Positions 1 through 5,589 of a stretch of 5,613 bases of DNA are shown in pieces. Each line of letters opens with the position of its first letter. Position 1 is the stretch's first letter. The position numbers and the translations under genes were made by a program. Under the pieces are notes generated by a model. That model was not told where the DNA came from, searched no databases, and was given only the letters and a program-made list of their open reading frames with translations. The stretch is from Kocuria sp. (lineage in GTDB: Bacteria > Actinomycetota > Actinomycetes > Actinomycetales > Micrococcaceae), in NCBI GenBank assembly GCA_030453435.1, contig JAKDKI010000163.1:1-5613 (forward strand). The letters are read 5' to 3'.

Positions 1-81
1 GTCACTGACCCGGAGTCCTGCAACCCGGTTTGACGCGGGCGGACACGGGTGGGAGACACCTCCACTTGCACACTGCCCAAT

Positions 82-110
82 AGTTTAGCGCATGCCCGGC
101 GCTCAGCGCG
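82..110 (-). promoter_or_regulatory. Possible minus-strand promoter for the gene off the left edge (probably infC)
   Basis: Read on the minus strand, 87-82 is TAAACT, a good TANNNT -10 hexamer. No convincing -35 is present. The dyad GCGCT-C-AGCGC (99-109) sits where the -35 and spacer would be and could be an operator. Downstream, bases 80-1 contain no credible gene start and would be a 5' leader of at least 80 nt with a small bulged hairpin at 49-65 (GGAG/CTCC around a GTGT loop). From gene order in related Micrococcales I infer that the gene beyond the edge is infC; the sequence does not show it. The remainder of 1-191 holds nothing else I can name. Confidence 0.35.
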
Positions 111-179
111 AACCACGAGAGTGATCCTCGCCTCCCTGGGGTCAGCGAGCAGCCGCGCGGTGGTGTCGTGTGTCTGATT

Positions 180-191
180 TAGAGTAGACCC
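180..191 (+). promoter_or_regulatory. -10 element of the DUF1844 gene, likely leaderless
   Basis: TAGAGT (180-185) fits the TANNNT -10 pattern and is followed by exactly six bases (186-191) before the ATG at 192. Transcription would start at or next to the A of the start codon. No Shine-Dalgarno-like purine run lies in the 20 bases before the ATG, which fits a leaderless transcript, a common arrangement in actinobacteria. No clear -35 is visible. Confidence 0.45.
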
Positions 192-617
192 ATGACCGAT
201 GCACCGCGCAACGAGCGCTTCGAATTCGATGACAACACCCAGGGCCACGACGCACACGGGGCCACCGACGAGACCGTCGAGGCGGTCAACGAGCAGATGC
301 GCGACATCGCGGAGGTTCCTGCGGTCGAGGTCATCACGACCGCCGCGGTTCACCTCATGAGCGCCGCGGCCGTGAAGTGCGGTCTGGCCGCCGGCGACGA
401 CGCCGAGGAACTCAAGGACCTGGACGAGGCCCGCAAGCTCATTACTGCTCTCGCCGGTTATGTCACCGCTGCCGCCCCGGAAATCGGTTCGCAACACGCG
501 GCGCCCCTGCGGGACGGACTCAAGTCCTTGCAGTTGGCCTTCCGGGAGGCCTCCCCGTTCCCGGATGCTCCCGGTGCCGGACCCGGTGAGAAGTTCACCG
601 GCCCGGTGTTCGGCTAA
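192..617 (+). CDS. DUF1844 domain-containing protein
   Basis: A 141-residue soluble protein of unknown function. Residues 1-40 are polar, acidic and probably disordered. Residues about 41-118 form the DUF1844-like helical core, with VITTAAVHLMSAAAVKCGLA, then a conserved-looking LDEARKLITALAGYV stretch and a closing LRDGLKSLQLAFREA helix. The tail (120-141) is rich in Pro and Gly. There is no signal peptide and no convincing membrane helix. The family is common in actinobacteria and has no established function that I know of. The ATG has no ribosome binding site but sits 6 nt after a -10-like hexamer, so translation is probably leaderless. It is the only plus-strand gene here and ends tail-to-tail with sseB, stop codons overlapping at 614-617. 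Family call rests on residue pattern and gene neighbourhood, not on a search. Confidence 0.82.
   Translation: MTDAPRNERFEFDDNTQGHDAHGATDETVEAVNEQMRDIAEVPAVEVITTAAVHLMSAAAVKCGLAAGDDAEELKDLDEARKLITALAGYVTAAAPEIGSQHAAPLRDGLKSLQLAFREASPFPDAPGAGPGEKFTGPVFG
583..601 (-). terminator. Candidate hairpin terminator for the his/sseB transcript, inside the DUF1844 gene
   Basis: CCGGTGA (583-589) and TCACCGG (595-601) form a perfect 7-bp stem with a 5-nt loop. On the minus strand it starts 12 nt after the sseB stop codon. There is no T-tract, so this would be an actinobacterial-style hairpin or an RNA 3'-end stabiliser rather than a classical intrinsic terminator. It lies in the last codons of the opposing gene. 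Confidence 0.35.
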
Positions 618-1474
618 GCGGTCAGCCGCAGCCCCAACGAATCCACGTTTTCGGCCATGATCGGCTCGGTCACCAGCTTCTGCTGGTACTGGCCGATCGT
701 GGCCTGAACTATTTCTTGGGTCAGGCCGGGAGTCAGTTGCAAGACGATCACGAGTTCGGGACCTGTGGCTCCGCCGTTCAACACTGTGCCGTCCGAACGT
801 TGGCCATGGATCCCGGGACCTGGTTCGGTTCGCGCGGACACGACATGATCCAATCCCAGGGCGGCGTGCAGGACGGCGTCGTCCACGGATAGGTCCGCGT
901 ACGACGGCGTCCATTCAGTACCTTTCGCCACGCACCACATGGCCGGGCGGCGAACTACGAAGGCCGGGTCCGAGGCCGGGTCGACCACCAGCAGATCGGA
1001 ACCGTCCTGGACTGCGGACAGCGCAGCCTTCCGAATATCGACCGCAACGGGGCGCGCCTCAGAGTTCCACGCGGACAATTCATCGACCGCGGTGAACACA
1101 GGGAGGGCCTTGCGGCCGTCGGCGGTCTTCAGGCTCACCAGGGCCATATCCGCTTCCTTGTCGGCCACCAATCCCTGTTCGGTGATCTCGGATTGGGTGA
1201 CTTCGGCAACAATCGGGACAAACACCCTGATGCCGGGCAATGCAGCAACGACATCCGTTTCGGAGGCACGCCTTTCTCGCCACGCCGCCAGGGCGGAGGT
1301 AATCCCTGGTGCCGCGGCGCCGTCGTCGTCGGGGAAGAGGTGCGTGTGACTGGTGCCCTCCCCCAGGTTGCGACCCTCCCACGCCTGGCCACCGGTGTCT
1401 TCGCTGCCACCGGCAGAGCGCAATTGCGCGGCAATGTGCCCGGGCAGCGGACGGTGAGCGGAGCTATCAGGCAT
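614..1474 (-). CDS. SseB family protein
   Basis: A 286-residue cytoplasmic protein. The first 55 residues are low complexity (Gly, Ser, Asp). Residues about 57-180 match the SseB N-terminal domain pattern: an [10 protein letters not shown] helix, then strands such as [30 protein letters not shown], and a [17 protein letters not shown] stretch. Residues about 190-275 fit the C-terminal half. The family is named after enterobacterial SseB (enhanced serine sensitivity), but the molecular role of the actinobacterial proteins is not established. I chose the ATG at 1474: it overlaps the priA stop as ATGCCTGA (8 nt), which suggests translational coupling, and no clear Shine-Dalgarno precedes it. The open frame continues upstream to 1828, but that part is antiphase shadow of priA. 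In mycobacteria impA and hisF follow hisA; here sseB takes that place. Confidence 0.8.
   Translation of the reverse strand: MPDSSAHRPLPGHIAAQLRSAGGSEDTGGQAWEGRNLGEGTSHTHLFPDDDGAAAPGITSALAAWRERRASETDVVAALPGIRVFVPIVAEVTQSEITEQGLVADKEADMALVSLKTADGRKALPVFTAVDELSAWNSEARPVAVDIRKAALSAVQDGSDLLVVDPASDPAFVVRRPAMWCVAKGTEWTPSYADLSVDDAVLHAALGLDHVVSARTEPGPGIHGQRSDGTVLNGGATGPELVIVLQLTPGLTQEIVQATIGQYQQKLVTEPIMAENVDSLGLRLTA
653..704 (+). terminator. Nested hairpin, candidate terminator of the DUF1844 transcript, inside sseB
   Basis: GGCCATGATCGGC (653-665) pairs with GCCGATCGTGGCC (692-704) over 13 positions, with one G-U wobble (658/699) in plus-strand RNA. Inside it ACCAGC (672-677) and GCTGGT (682-687) form a second perfect stem with a TTCT loop. 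A T-rich stretch TATTTCTT follows at 710-717. The structure starts 35 nt after the DUF1844 stop (617). In minus-strand RNA the wobble becomes an A-C mismatch, so the fold favours the plus-strand transcript. A small GCGG-TCAG-CCGC hairpin (618-629) lies between. All of it is within the sseB coding sequence. Confidence 0.5.
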
Positions 1475-2216
1475 TCGGGCGACCGGCCACGTCGAGGGCC
1501 TCGGGCAGAGTGAACTTGCCGGCGTAGAGCGCCTTGCCCACGATTGCGCCCTCAACGCCCACGGACACGAGCTCGCGCAAGGCGGCAATGTCGTCGAGCG
1601 AGGAAATGCCCCCCGAAGCCACCACCGGCTTGTCCGTGCGGCGGGCCACCTCGGCCAGCAACTCGACGTTGGGACCCTTGAGCGTGCCGTCCTTGGTGAC
1701 ATCCGTGACCACGTAGCGGGAGCAACCATCGGCTTCGAGGCGGTCCAGAACCTCCCAGAGATCGCCGCCTTCCTTGGTCCAACCGCGGGCGGCCAGAGTG
1801 GTGCCGCGAACGTCCAGGCCCACGGCAATCACATCACCATGTTCCGCAATAACGCGCTGGGTCCATTCGGGGTTCTCGAGCGCGGCAGTGCCCAAGTTGA
1901 TCCGCGCAGGGTTAAGGGAGAGAACCCGCTCGAGGGATTCATCGTCACGGATGCCACCGGACATCTCGATCTTCATATCGATCCGCTCAGCCACACGACG
2001 CAGCACGTTGATGTTGTCGCCGCGGCCGAACGCCGCATCGAGGTCGACCAGGTGCAACCATTCCGCCCCGGCTTCCTGCCACATGAGCGCGGCCTCCACC
2101 GGATCGCCGTACCCGGTTTCCGAACCGGCCTCACCTTGAACGAGGCGCACGGCCTGGCCGTCCTGCACGTCAACCGCGGGCAACAGTTCCAAACGGGGGG
2201 TGGACTCCTGAGACAT
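1467..2216 (-). CDS. priA: Bifunctional phosphoribosyl isomerase PriA (HisA/TrpF)
   Basis: A 249-residue (beta/alpha)8-barrel enzyme. It opens the ring of ProFAR to PRFAR in histidine synthesis and, in actinobacteria, usually also isomerises phosphoribosyl anthranilate in tryptophan synthesis. Visible features: LLPAVDV with Asp16, AVRLVQG with Arg24, [12 protein letters not shown] (55-66), the phosphate-binding [10 protein letters not shown] (86-95), [10 protein letters not shown] (107-116), GLDV with Asp135, ARGWTKEGG with Arg144 and Trp146, VTDVTKDGT with Asp172 and Asp176, and SGGISS plus [10 protein letters not shown] near the C terminus. The Arg24/Arg144/Trp146 set matches the residues that let mycobacterial and streptomycete PriA accept both substrates, unlike plain HisA. 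Length is typical. The ATG is preceded by AAGGAG (2226-2221) four bases upstream. It follows the small membrane gene after 78 bp and overlaps sseB by 8 nt. Confidence 0.95.
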   Translation of the reverse strand: MSQESTPRLELLPAVDVQDGQAVRLVQGEAGSETGYGDPVEAALMWQEAGAEWLHLVDLDAAFGRGDNINVLRRVAERIDMKIEMSGGIRDDESLERVLSLNPARINLGTAALENPEWTQRVIAEHGDVIAVGLDVRGTTLAARGWTKEGGDLWEVLDRLEADGCSRYVVTDVTKDGTLKGPNVELLAEVARRTDKPVVASGGISSLDDIAALRELVSVGVEGAIVGKALYAGKFTLPEALDVAGRPNA

Positions 2217-2220
2217 GGTT

Positions 2221-2244
2221 CTCCTTACCGGCGGTCAATACCGC
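2221..2244 (-). promoter_or_regulatory. priA ribosome binding site with a small hairpin just upstream
   Basis: On the minus strand a perfect GCGGT-ATTG-ACCGC hairpin (2244-2231) sits 4 nt before the AAGGAG Shine-Dalgarno (2226-2221). The stem is short (5 bp) and does not cover the binding site. The rest of the 78-bp gap to the upstream gene (2217-2294) shows no good promoter or terminator, so priA is probably in the same transcript. Confidence 0.4.
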
Positions 2245-2294
2245 TCAATGGATTTCAACGATTTGATGCCGCAGCCCACGCTGTGGCGAGGACA

Positions 2295-2456
2295 CTACAG
2301 GGACGTGATCCAGGAATATCCGCCGTAAATGATCAGCGCCAGAGCGATGGCCGTCAGGAGCAGCACCGACCACAGAGGTTTCTTCTGCTGCTTGAAGGAA
2401 AAGGCACCACCGGCGAAAAACGCGCCCAGCACCATGGTCAACATGGCGAATGTCAT
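2295..2456 (-). CDS. Small two-helix membrane protein in the his cluster
   Basis: A 53-residue protein of unknown function, [10 protein letters not shown] to YSWITSL. Residues about 2-20 ([19 protein letters not shown]) and about 29-47 ([19 protein letters not shown]) are two hydrophobic helices joined by a short basic loop, KQQKKP (22-27). By the positive-inside rule the loop faces the cytoplasm and both ends face outward. The start is well supported: the ATG overlaps the hisH stop as ATGA (2453-2456), and GGAGG lies 7 nt before it, within the end of hisH. The stop is TAG at 2295. An upstream in-frame ATG would extend the frame to 2639, but that part is antiphase shadow of hisH and is rich in Arg and Cys. 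Similar short proteins are, from memory, present between hisH and priA in related Micrococcaceae. No known his enzyme is this small, so a catalytic role is unlikely. Confidence 0.8.
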   Translation of the reverse strand: MTFAMLTMVLGAFFAGGAFSFKQQKKPLWSVLLLTAIALALIIYGGYSWITSL

Positions 2457-3178
2457 TTCTCGACCTCCGCACCATGCTCGGGCATACGGTCTGCCATGCG
2501 ACCGGTGCGCGGCAGCGTTCCCAACCAGTTGCGCAGCAGAGCGATGCCGGCCGCCGAGGATTTCTCCGGGTGGAACTGTGTAGCGCACAGGGCGCCGTTC
2601 TCCACCGCCGCCACGAACCGGCCGCCGTGTTCGGACCACGTGACACCTGGTGCCTTCATCCGATCGATGGTCTGATCGAAATTCCAGTCCTGCACGCCGT
2701 ACGAGTGCACAAAGTAGAAGCGCTCACTCTCGATGCCTTTGAAGAGGACCGAGTCCTGGGGCGGTTCCACGGTGTTCCACCCCATATGGGGAACCACCGG
2801 GGCGTTCAACCGTTCCACCGTTCCGGGCCACTGGGCCAGGCCCTCGGAACGCTCACCGTGCTCGACGCCCTCATCGAACATGACCTGCAAACCCACGCAA
2901 ATGCCCAGGACGGGACGGCCGCCACTCAACCGACGGTCAATGAGACGAGGAGCCTGAACCGACCGGAGGCCGTCCATCACGGCGGCAAACGCACCCACAC
3001 CGGGGACCACCAGCCCATCAGCGTCCATGACGTCATCGGAGTCGGCGCTGAGCTTCACGCGAGCCCCTGCGGCTTCCAGCGCTCGCACGGCCGAATGCAC
3101 ATTGCCGGCACCGTAATCGAGAACGACGACACACGGGGCCTGTTCCGTCTCGGTCACCTGTTCATTACCGGGGTTCAC
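2453..3178 (-). CDS. hisH: Imidazole glycerol phosphate synthase, glutamine amidotransferase subunit HisH
   Basis: A 241-residue class I glutamine amidotransferase. With HisF it forms IGP synthase: HisH hydrolyses glutamine and passes ammonia to HisF, which makes IGP and AICAR from PRFAR. Visible features: [19 protein letters not shown] (17-35), PGVGAF (59-64) forming the oxyanion region, GICVGLQ with nucleophile Cys94, PHMGWNTV (130-137), FYFVHSYG (154-161), and FHPEKS with His203 and Glu205, so the triad is intact. It is longer than the usual 200-215 residues because of about 15 extra N-terminal and 20 extra C-terminal residues. I chose the GTG at 3178: it overlaps the hisB stop as GTGA, with AGGGAG about five bases upstream. 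A second GTG at codon 8 would fit family length better but lacks a binding site. No hisF is in the window. Confidence 0.95.
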   Translation of the reverse strand: MNPGNEQVTETEQAPCVVVLDYGAGNVHSAVRALEAAGARVKLSADSDDVMDADGLVVPGVGAFAAVMDGLRSVQAPRLIDRRLSGGRPVLGICVGLQVMFDEGVEHGERSEGLAQWPGTVERLNAPVVPHMGWNTVEPPQDSVLFKGIESERFYFVHSYGVQDWNFDQTIDRMKAPGVTWSEHGGRFVAAVENGALCATQFHPEKSSAAGIALLRNWLGTLPRTGRMADRMPEHGAEVEK

Positions 3179-3792
3179 AAAGCTCCCTTGGTGGACGGGA
3201 TGGCATTTGCCATGCGGGCATCGGGTTCAACGGCCTCGCGCAACGCACGTGCCAGGGCCTTGAACTGTGCTTCCACGATATGGTGCGGGTCCCGACCGCG
3301 GATCACGTCAATGTGCAGGCACAACTGGGCGTGGTAGGCGAAGGACTCGAACACGTGGCGGGTCATGGAACCGGTGAAGTGACCGCCGATCAAGTGGTAC
3401 TGCTGGCCTTCGGGCTCGCCGGTGTGCACCACGTACGGGCGACCGGAGACGTCGACGACCGCCGAGGCCAGCGCCTCGTCCAACGGAATGGTGGCCTGAC
3501 CGAAGCGACGGATACCCCGCTTGTCGCCAAGGGCCTTGAGAAACGCATCTCCGAGCACAATGGCGGTGTCCTCCACGGTGTGATGCACATCGATGTCGGT
3601 GTCCCCGTGAGCCTGCACGTTGAGGTCGATCAGAGAGTGCTTGGACAGCGCCGTCAACATGTGGTTGTAGAAAGGCACCGTGGTCTCGATATTGGACTGG
3701 CCGGTGCCGTCCAGGTTCAGTTCCACGCGCACGGTGGATTCGCTGGTCACGCGTTCCACCACGGCCGTACGAGGTGAGTTGGTTGGGGACAT
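3175..3792 (-). CDS. hisB: Imidazoleglycerol-phosphate dehydratase HisB (monofunctional)
   Basis: A 205-residue enzyme that dehydrates IGP to imidazole acetol phosphate, forming a manganese-dependent 24-subunit assembly in the family. It has the internal duplication typical of the fold: metal-binding HHTVEDT with His70, His71 and Glu74 in the first half, and [18 protein letters not shown] with His170, His171 and Glu174 in the second. Other metal/substrate segments are FYNHML (41-46), SKHSLIDL (50-57), SGRPYVV (116-122) and [15 protein letters not shown] (141-155). It lacks the phosphatase domain of the fused enterobacterial HisB. The ATG at 3792 is supported by family N termini ([13 protein letters not shown]); the GAGGAG at 3810-3805 is 12 nt away, a rather long spacing, and no other in-frame start lies between. 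It ends overlapping hisH by 4 nt. Confidence 0.96.
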   Translation of the reverse strand: MSPTNSPRTAVVERVTSESTVRVELNLDGTGQSNIETTVPFYNHMLTALSKHSLIDLNVQAHGDTDIDVHHTVEDTAIVLGDAFLKALGDKRGIRRFGQATIPLDEALASAVVDVSGRPYVVHTGEPEGQQYHLIGGHFTGSMTRHVFESFAYHAQLCLHIDVIRGRDPHHIVEAQFKALARALREAVEPDARMANAIPSTKGAL

Positions 3793-3908
3793 AACGGGGT
3801 GTGACTCCTCGAATTCTGCAAGCGCCTACCGGATACAGCGGCGCTCTCCAGTTTAGTAGGCGGACCTGATGGGCCCGCTCGGTGACGGACAGGTGACTTA
3901 CCCGCGGG
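3793..3908 (-). promoter_or_regulatory. hisC-hisB gap with candidate internal promoter and leader hairpin
   Basis: This 116-bp gap is long for the cluster. Minus-strand features in order: two GTCACC copies 11 nt apart (3898-3882), TAAACT (3855-3850) as a possible -10 without a clear -35, and an inverted repeat AGCGCC / GGCGCT (3845-3840 and 3826-3821) with a 13-nt loop that would fall in the 5' leader, followed by the hisB GAGGAG. No T-tract follows the hairpin, so it does not look like a terminator. An independent hisB promoter is possible but unproven. Confidence 0.35.
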
Positions 3909-5012
3909 TCATTTCTGCTGCAGGTAGTTCTCCACGGCGGAGAGGAACGCGGTGGTCTCATCCTCCGTGCCCGCGGTCACGCGCAAGTGGCCCGGGATAC
4001 CGACATCACGCACCAGCACGCCCTGATCCAGAAGGCTCTGCCACATGTGCTGGGCATCCGCCATGCCTCCGAAGAACACGAAGTTGGAATCGGACTCCGC
4101 GGGTTCGAGGCCCATGCGCTTGAGATCGTCAACAATGCGGTCCCGCTGCATCTTGATGTCTTCCACGGTGCTCAATAGGACATCGCTGTGCTCGAGCGCA
4201 GCAAGCGCTGTGGCTTGGCTGACCGCGGACAAGTGGTACGGCAAACGGACCAGGCGAATGGCGTCCGTGACTTCGGGGGCGGCAGCGAAATACCCCAGTC
4301 GGGCACCGGCCAGCGCAAAAGCTTTACTCATGGTGCGGGTGACGATCAGCCGGGGGCGCCCCTGGAGCAACGTCAGCGCGAATGGTGTACCGAAGCGAGC
4401 GAATTCCGCGTACGCCTCATCGACGATGACCATGGAGTTGGATTCTTCCGCGGCCTCGTATACTGCCTCGACGACATCCAGGCCCAGGGCAGTACCCGTG
4501 GGGTTATTGGGTGAACACAGGAACACCACGTTCGGCCGGTGCTCTCGGACCTGGGCTGCGGCGGACTCCGCAGTCAACGTGAAATCATCTGCGCGCTGAC
4601 CCGCAATGAATTCGGTCCCGGTTCCGGACGCGAGCAGGGGGTACATCGAATACGTCGGCACGAAGGTCAGAACGGAACGGCCGGGCCCACCGAAAGTCTG
4701 CAAGATTTGCTGCAGGATCTCGTTGGATCCGTTGGCGGCCCAGAGGTTGTCCGCCTCGAGATCGTGGCCCAAATAGGAAGCCAAGGCAGTGCGAAGTTCA
4801 GTGAACTCGCGATCCGGGTAACGATTGAGCTGTCCTGCGGCCTGGGACACGCGTTGCGTGATGGCATCCACCACAGGTTGCGGGACGGGATGGGTGTTCT
4901 CGTTCGTGTTCAGGGCAACCGCAACATCCAGTTGGGGTGCTCCGTACGGGGACATGCCCCGCAGATTCTCACGCAGGGGCAGGGCTTCTAGGCGATCGAG
5001 ATTGTGGCTCAC
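3909..5012 (-). CDS. hisC: Histidinol-phosphate aminotransferase HisC
   Basis: A 367-residue fold-type I PLP aminotransferase that transfers an amino group from glutamate to imidazole acetol phosphate, giving histidinol phosphate. Visible features: LRGMSPYGAPQLDV (18-30), LNTNENTHPVP (34-44), LNRYPD (62-67), AANGSNEIL for cofactor binding (92-100), CSPNNPTGT with Asn170, VIVDEAYAEF with Asp198 and Tyr201, TRTMSKAFALAGARLGY with the PLP-binding Lys230 and phosphate-contacting Arg238, and HLRVTAG with Arg344, the expected carboxylate-binding arginine. Length and motifs are complete. The GTG start gives an N terminus like close family members. AGGGGA touches the GTG directly, too close to act as a normal Shine-Dalgarno, and a TAAGCT hexamer lies 6 nt upstream, so the mRNA may be leaderless. 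It lies 37 bp after the LysM gene. Confidence 0.96.
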   Translation of the reverse strand: MSHNLDRLEALPLRENLRGMSPYGAPQLDVAVALNTNENTHPVPQPVVDAITQRVSQAAGQLNRYPDREFTELRTALASYLGHDLEADNLWAANGSNEILQQILQTFGGPGRSVLTFVPTYSMYPLLASGTGTEFIAGQRADDFTLTAESAAAQVREHRPNVVFLCSPNNPTGTALGLDVVEAVYEAAEESNSMVIVDEAYAEFARFGTPFALTLLQGRPRLIVTRTMSKAFALAGARLGYFAAAPEVTDAIRLVRLPYHLSAVSQATALAALEHSDVLLSTVEDIKMQRDRIVDDLKRMGLEPAESDSNFVFFGGMADAQHMWQSLLDQGVLVRDVGIPGHLRVTAGTEDETTAFLSAVENYLQQK

Positions 5013-5024
5013 TCCCCTAGCTTA
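5013..5024 (-). promoter_or_regulatory. -10 element of hisC, likely leaderless
   Basis: On the minus strand TAAGCT (5024-5019) fits TANNNT and is followed by exactly six bases (AGGGGA) before the GTG start at 5012-5010, placing transcription start at or next to the start codon. It overlaps the palindrome GCTTAAGC (5020-5027). No good -35 is visible. If used, there is no room for a his leader peptide or T-box here. Confidence 0.4.
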
Positions 5025-5049
5025 AGCGCCGGGCAGTACTTCCCACGAT

Positions 5050-5409
5050 TCAGGGTGCGGGGATCTCCAACAACTGACCGGCGGAAAGCTCAGATGACGC
5101 CAATCCGTTGAGCTCGACGATGTCATCCATGACCTCGCGAGTATCGCGCTGCGGGTCAGCCGCATAGGCGATCTCCCACAGGGACTGGTCAGATTGAACG
5201 GTGACGGAGTGGGTCACCGGCTCACTCATGGGATCGGTGTTGGCCTGGACAGTGGACGGCAGTAGGAAAATGACCGCGACCACCAACAGTGCGGCGGCAC
5301 CCGTGATGAGCGGCAGCCCGATGAAGACAAACCGTCCGCGGCGGGTCAAATTGAGCTTGGGTGCGCGGGTGATGGATCGAGCGCTGGCGGGCAAGATATG
5401 TGTGGTCAT
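5050..5409 (-). CDS. Membrane-anchored LysM protein, probable SOS-controlled division/envelope protein
   Basis: A 119-residue protein. Residues 1-26 are a basic cytoplasmic N terminus (RAPKLNLTRRGR), 27-50 a single membrane helix (FVFIGLPLITGAAALLVVAV core), and about 66-117 an external LysM domain (HSVTVQSDQSLWEIAYA, MDDIVELNGL, LSAGQLLEIP) expected to bind peptidoglycan. There is no catalytic domain. The start at 5409 is firm: AGGAGG (5420-5415) lies 5 nt before the ATG. The frame is open upstream to 5556, but that would run through both SOS boxes. LysM proteins with one membrane helix next to lexA include mycobacterial ChiZ (Rv2719c) and Bacillus YneA, both SOS-induced and division-inhibiting. 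Position and SOS boxes here suggest the same role; that is inference. Downstream hisC follows after 37 bp. Confidence 0.88.
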   Translation of the reverse strand: MTTHILPASARSITRAPKLNLTRRGRFVFIGLPLITGAAALLVVAVIFLLPSTVQANTDPMSEPVTHSVTVQSDQSLWEIAYAADPQRDTREVMDDIVELNGLASSELSAGQLLEIPAP

Positions 5410-5481
5410 GGCAACCTCCTGGTGATCTTTCCGGTGACCGCGGGATGAAGCGGCAGGGTGTTCGAACCCTTTCCCCGGCGT

Positions 5482-5497
5482 TAGAACACGTTTTCGA
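5482..5497. promoter_or_regulatory. LexA (SOS) box, imperfect, upstream of the LysM gene
   Basis: TAGAAC-ACGT-TTTCGA matches the actinobacterial LexA consensus TCGAAC-N4-GTTCGA at 10 of 12 defined positions, with both mismatches at different half-sites. It is 72 bp upstream of the LysM ATG, where repression of that gene would be expected. Confidence 0.6.
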
Positions 5498-5548
5498 ATA
5501 TCTGCGTTAAGTTCTAGCACGGGTGTACGAACCTTGTCGAGAGAAAAA

Positions 5549-5564
5549 TCGAACATGTGTTTGA
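5549..5564. promoter_or_regulatory. LexA (SOS) box, near-perfect, between the LysM gene and the gene off the right edge
   Basis: TCGAAC-ATGT-GTTTGA matches TCGAAC-N4-GTTCGA at 11 of 12 positions, and fully matches the Bacillus-type pattern CGAACRNRYGTTYG. The divergent plus-strand gene beyond 5613 is probably lexA, as in many actinobacteria, so this box may control it, the LysM gene, or both. Confidence 0.82.
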
Positions 5565-5589
5565 GTCCTCACTCTTGGCGCACTAGTCT
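5560..5589 (+). promoter_or_regulatory. Candidate promoter of the plus-strand gene off the right edge (probably lexA)
   Basis: TTTGAG (5560-5565) and TAGTCT (5584-5589) are separated by 18 bp and could be -35 and -10. The -35 overlaps the strong SOS box, a sensible place for LexA to block RNA polymerase. The motif ACTAGT occurs at 5583-5588 and again at 5605-5610. The coding sequence is not in the window, so its identity is inferred from gene order only. Confidence 0.35.

Noticed and set aside
1475..1828. N-terminal extension of the SseB reading frame to 404 residues
   Set aside because: It is antiphase to the well-supported priA gene and rich in Pro, Trp and Arg; the ATG at 1474 begins an SseB-like protein and overlaps the priA stop.
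2217..2294. Independent priA promoter (TTGAAA near 2253 as a -35)
   Set aside because: No -10-like hexamer lies 16-19 bp downstream; read-through from the upstream genes is simpler.
1839..3337. Long plus-strand open frames (278 and 295 residues) opposite priA, hisH and hisB
   Set aside because: They are antisense shadows of GC-rich genes, with His/Arg-rich composition, no family motifs and no supporting ribosome sites.
3308..3961. Minus-strand 217-residue frame overlapping hisB and the hisC end
   Set aside because: It is an alternative phase of hisB, Arg/Pro rich, with no recognisable domain.
4045..4599. Plus-strand 184-residue frame opposite hisC
   Set aside because: It is antisense to intact hisC motifs and has low-complexity Ser/Ala/Arg composition.
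5455..5470. AGGGT-GTTCGA-ACCCT, considered as a third SOS box or a tRNA T-arm
   Set aside because: It carries only overlapping outward half-sites rather than TCGAAC-N4-GTTCGA, and no tRNA cloverleaf can be built around it. It may be a small leader hairpin of the LysM mRNA.
5512..5540. Other half-site-like sequences (TAGAAC on the minus strand, ACGAAC on the plus strand)
   Set aside because: No matching second half-site exists at the 4-nt spacing.
5410..5556. N-terminal extension of the LysM frame to 168 residues
   Set aside because: The ATG at 5409 has an ideal AGGAGG, and the extension would place the start codon inside one SOS box and read through the other.
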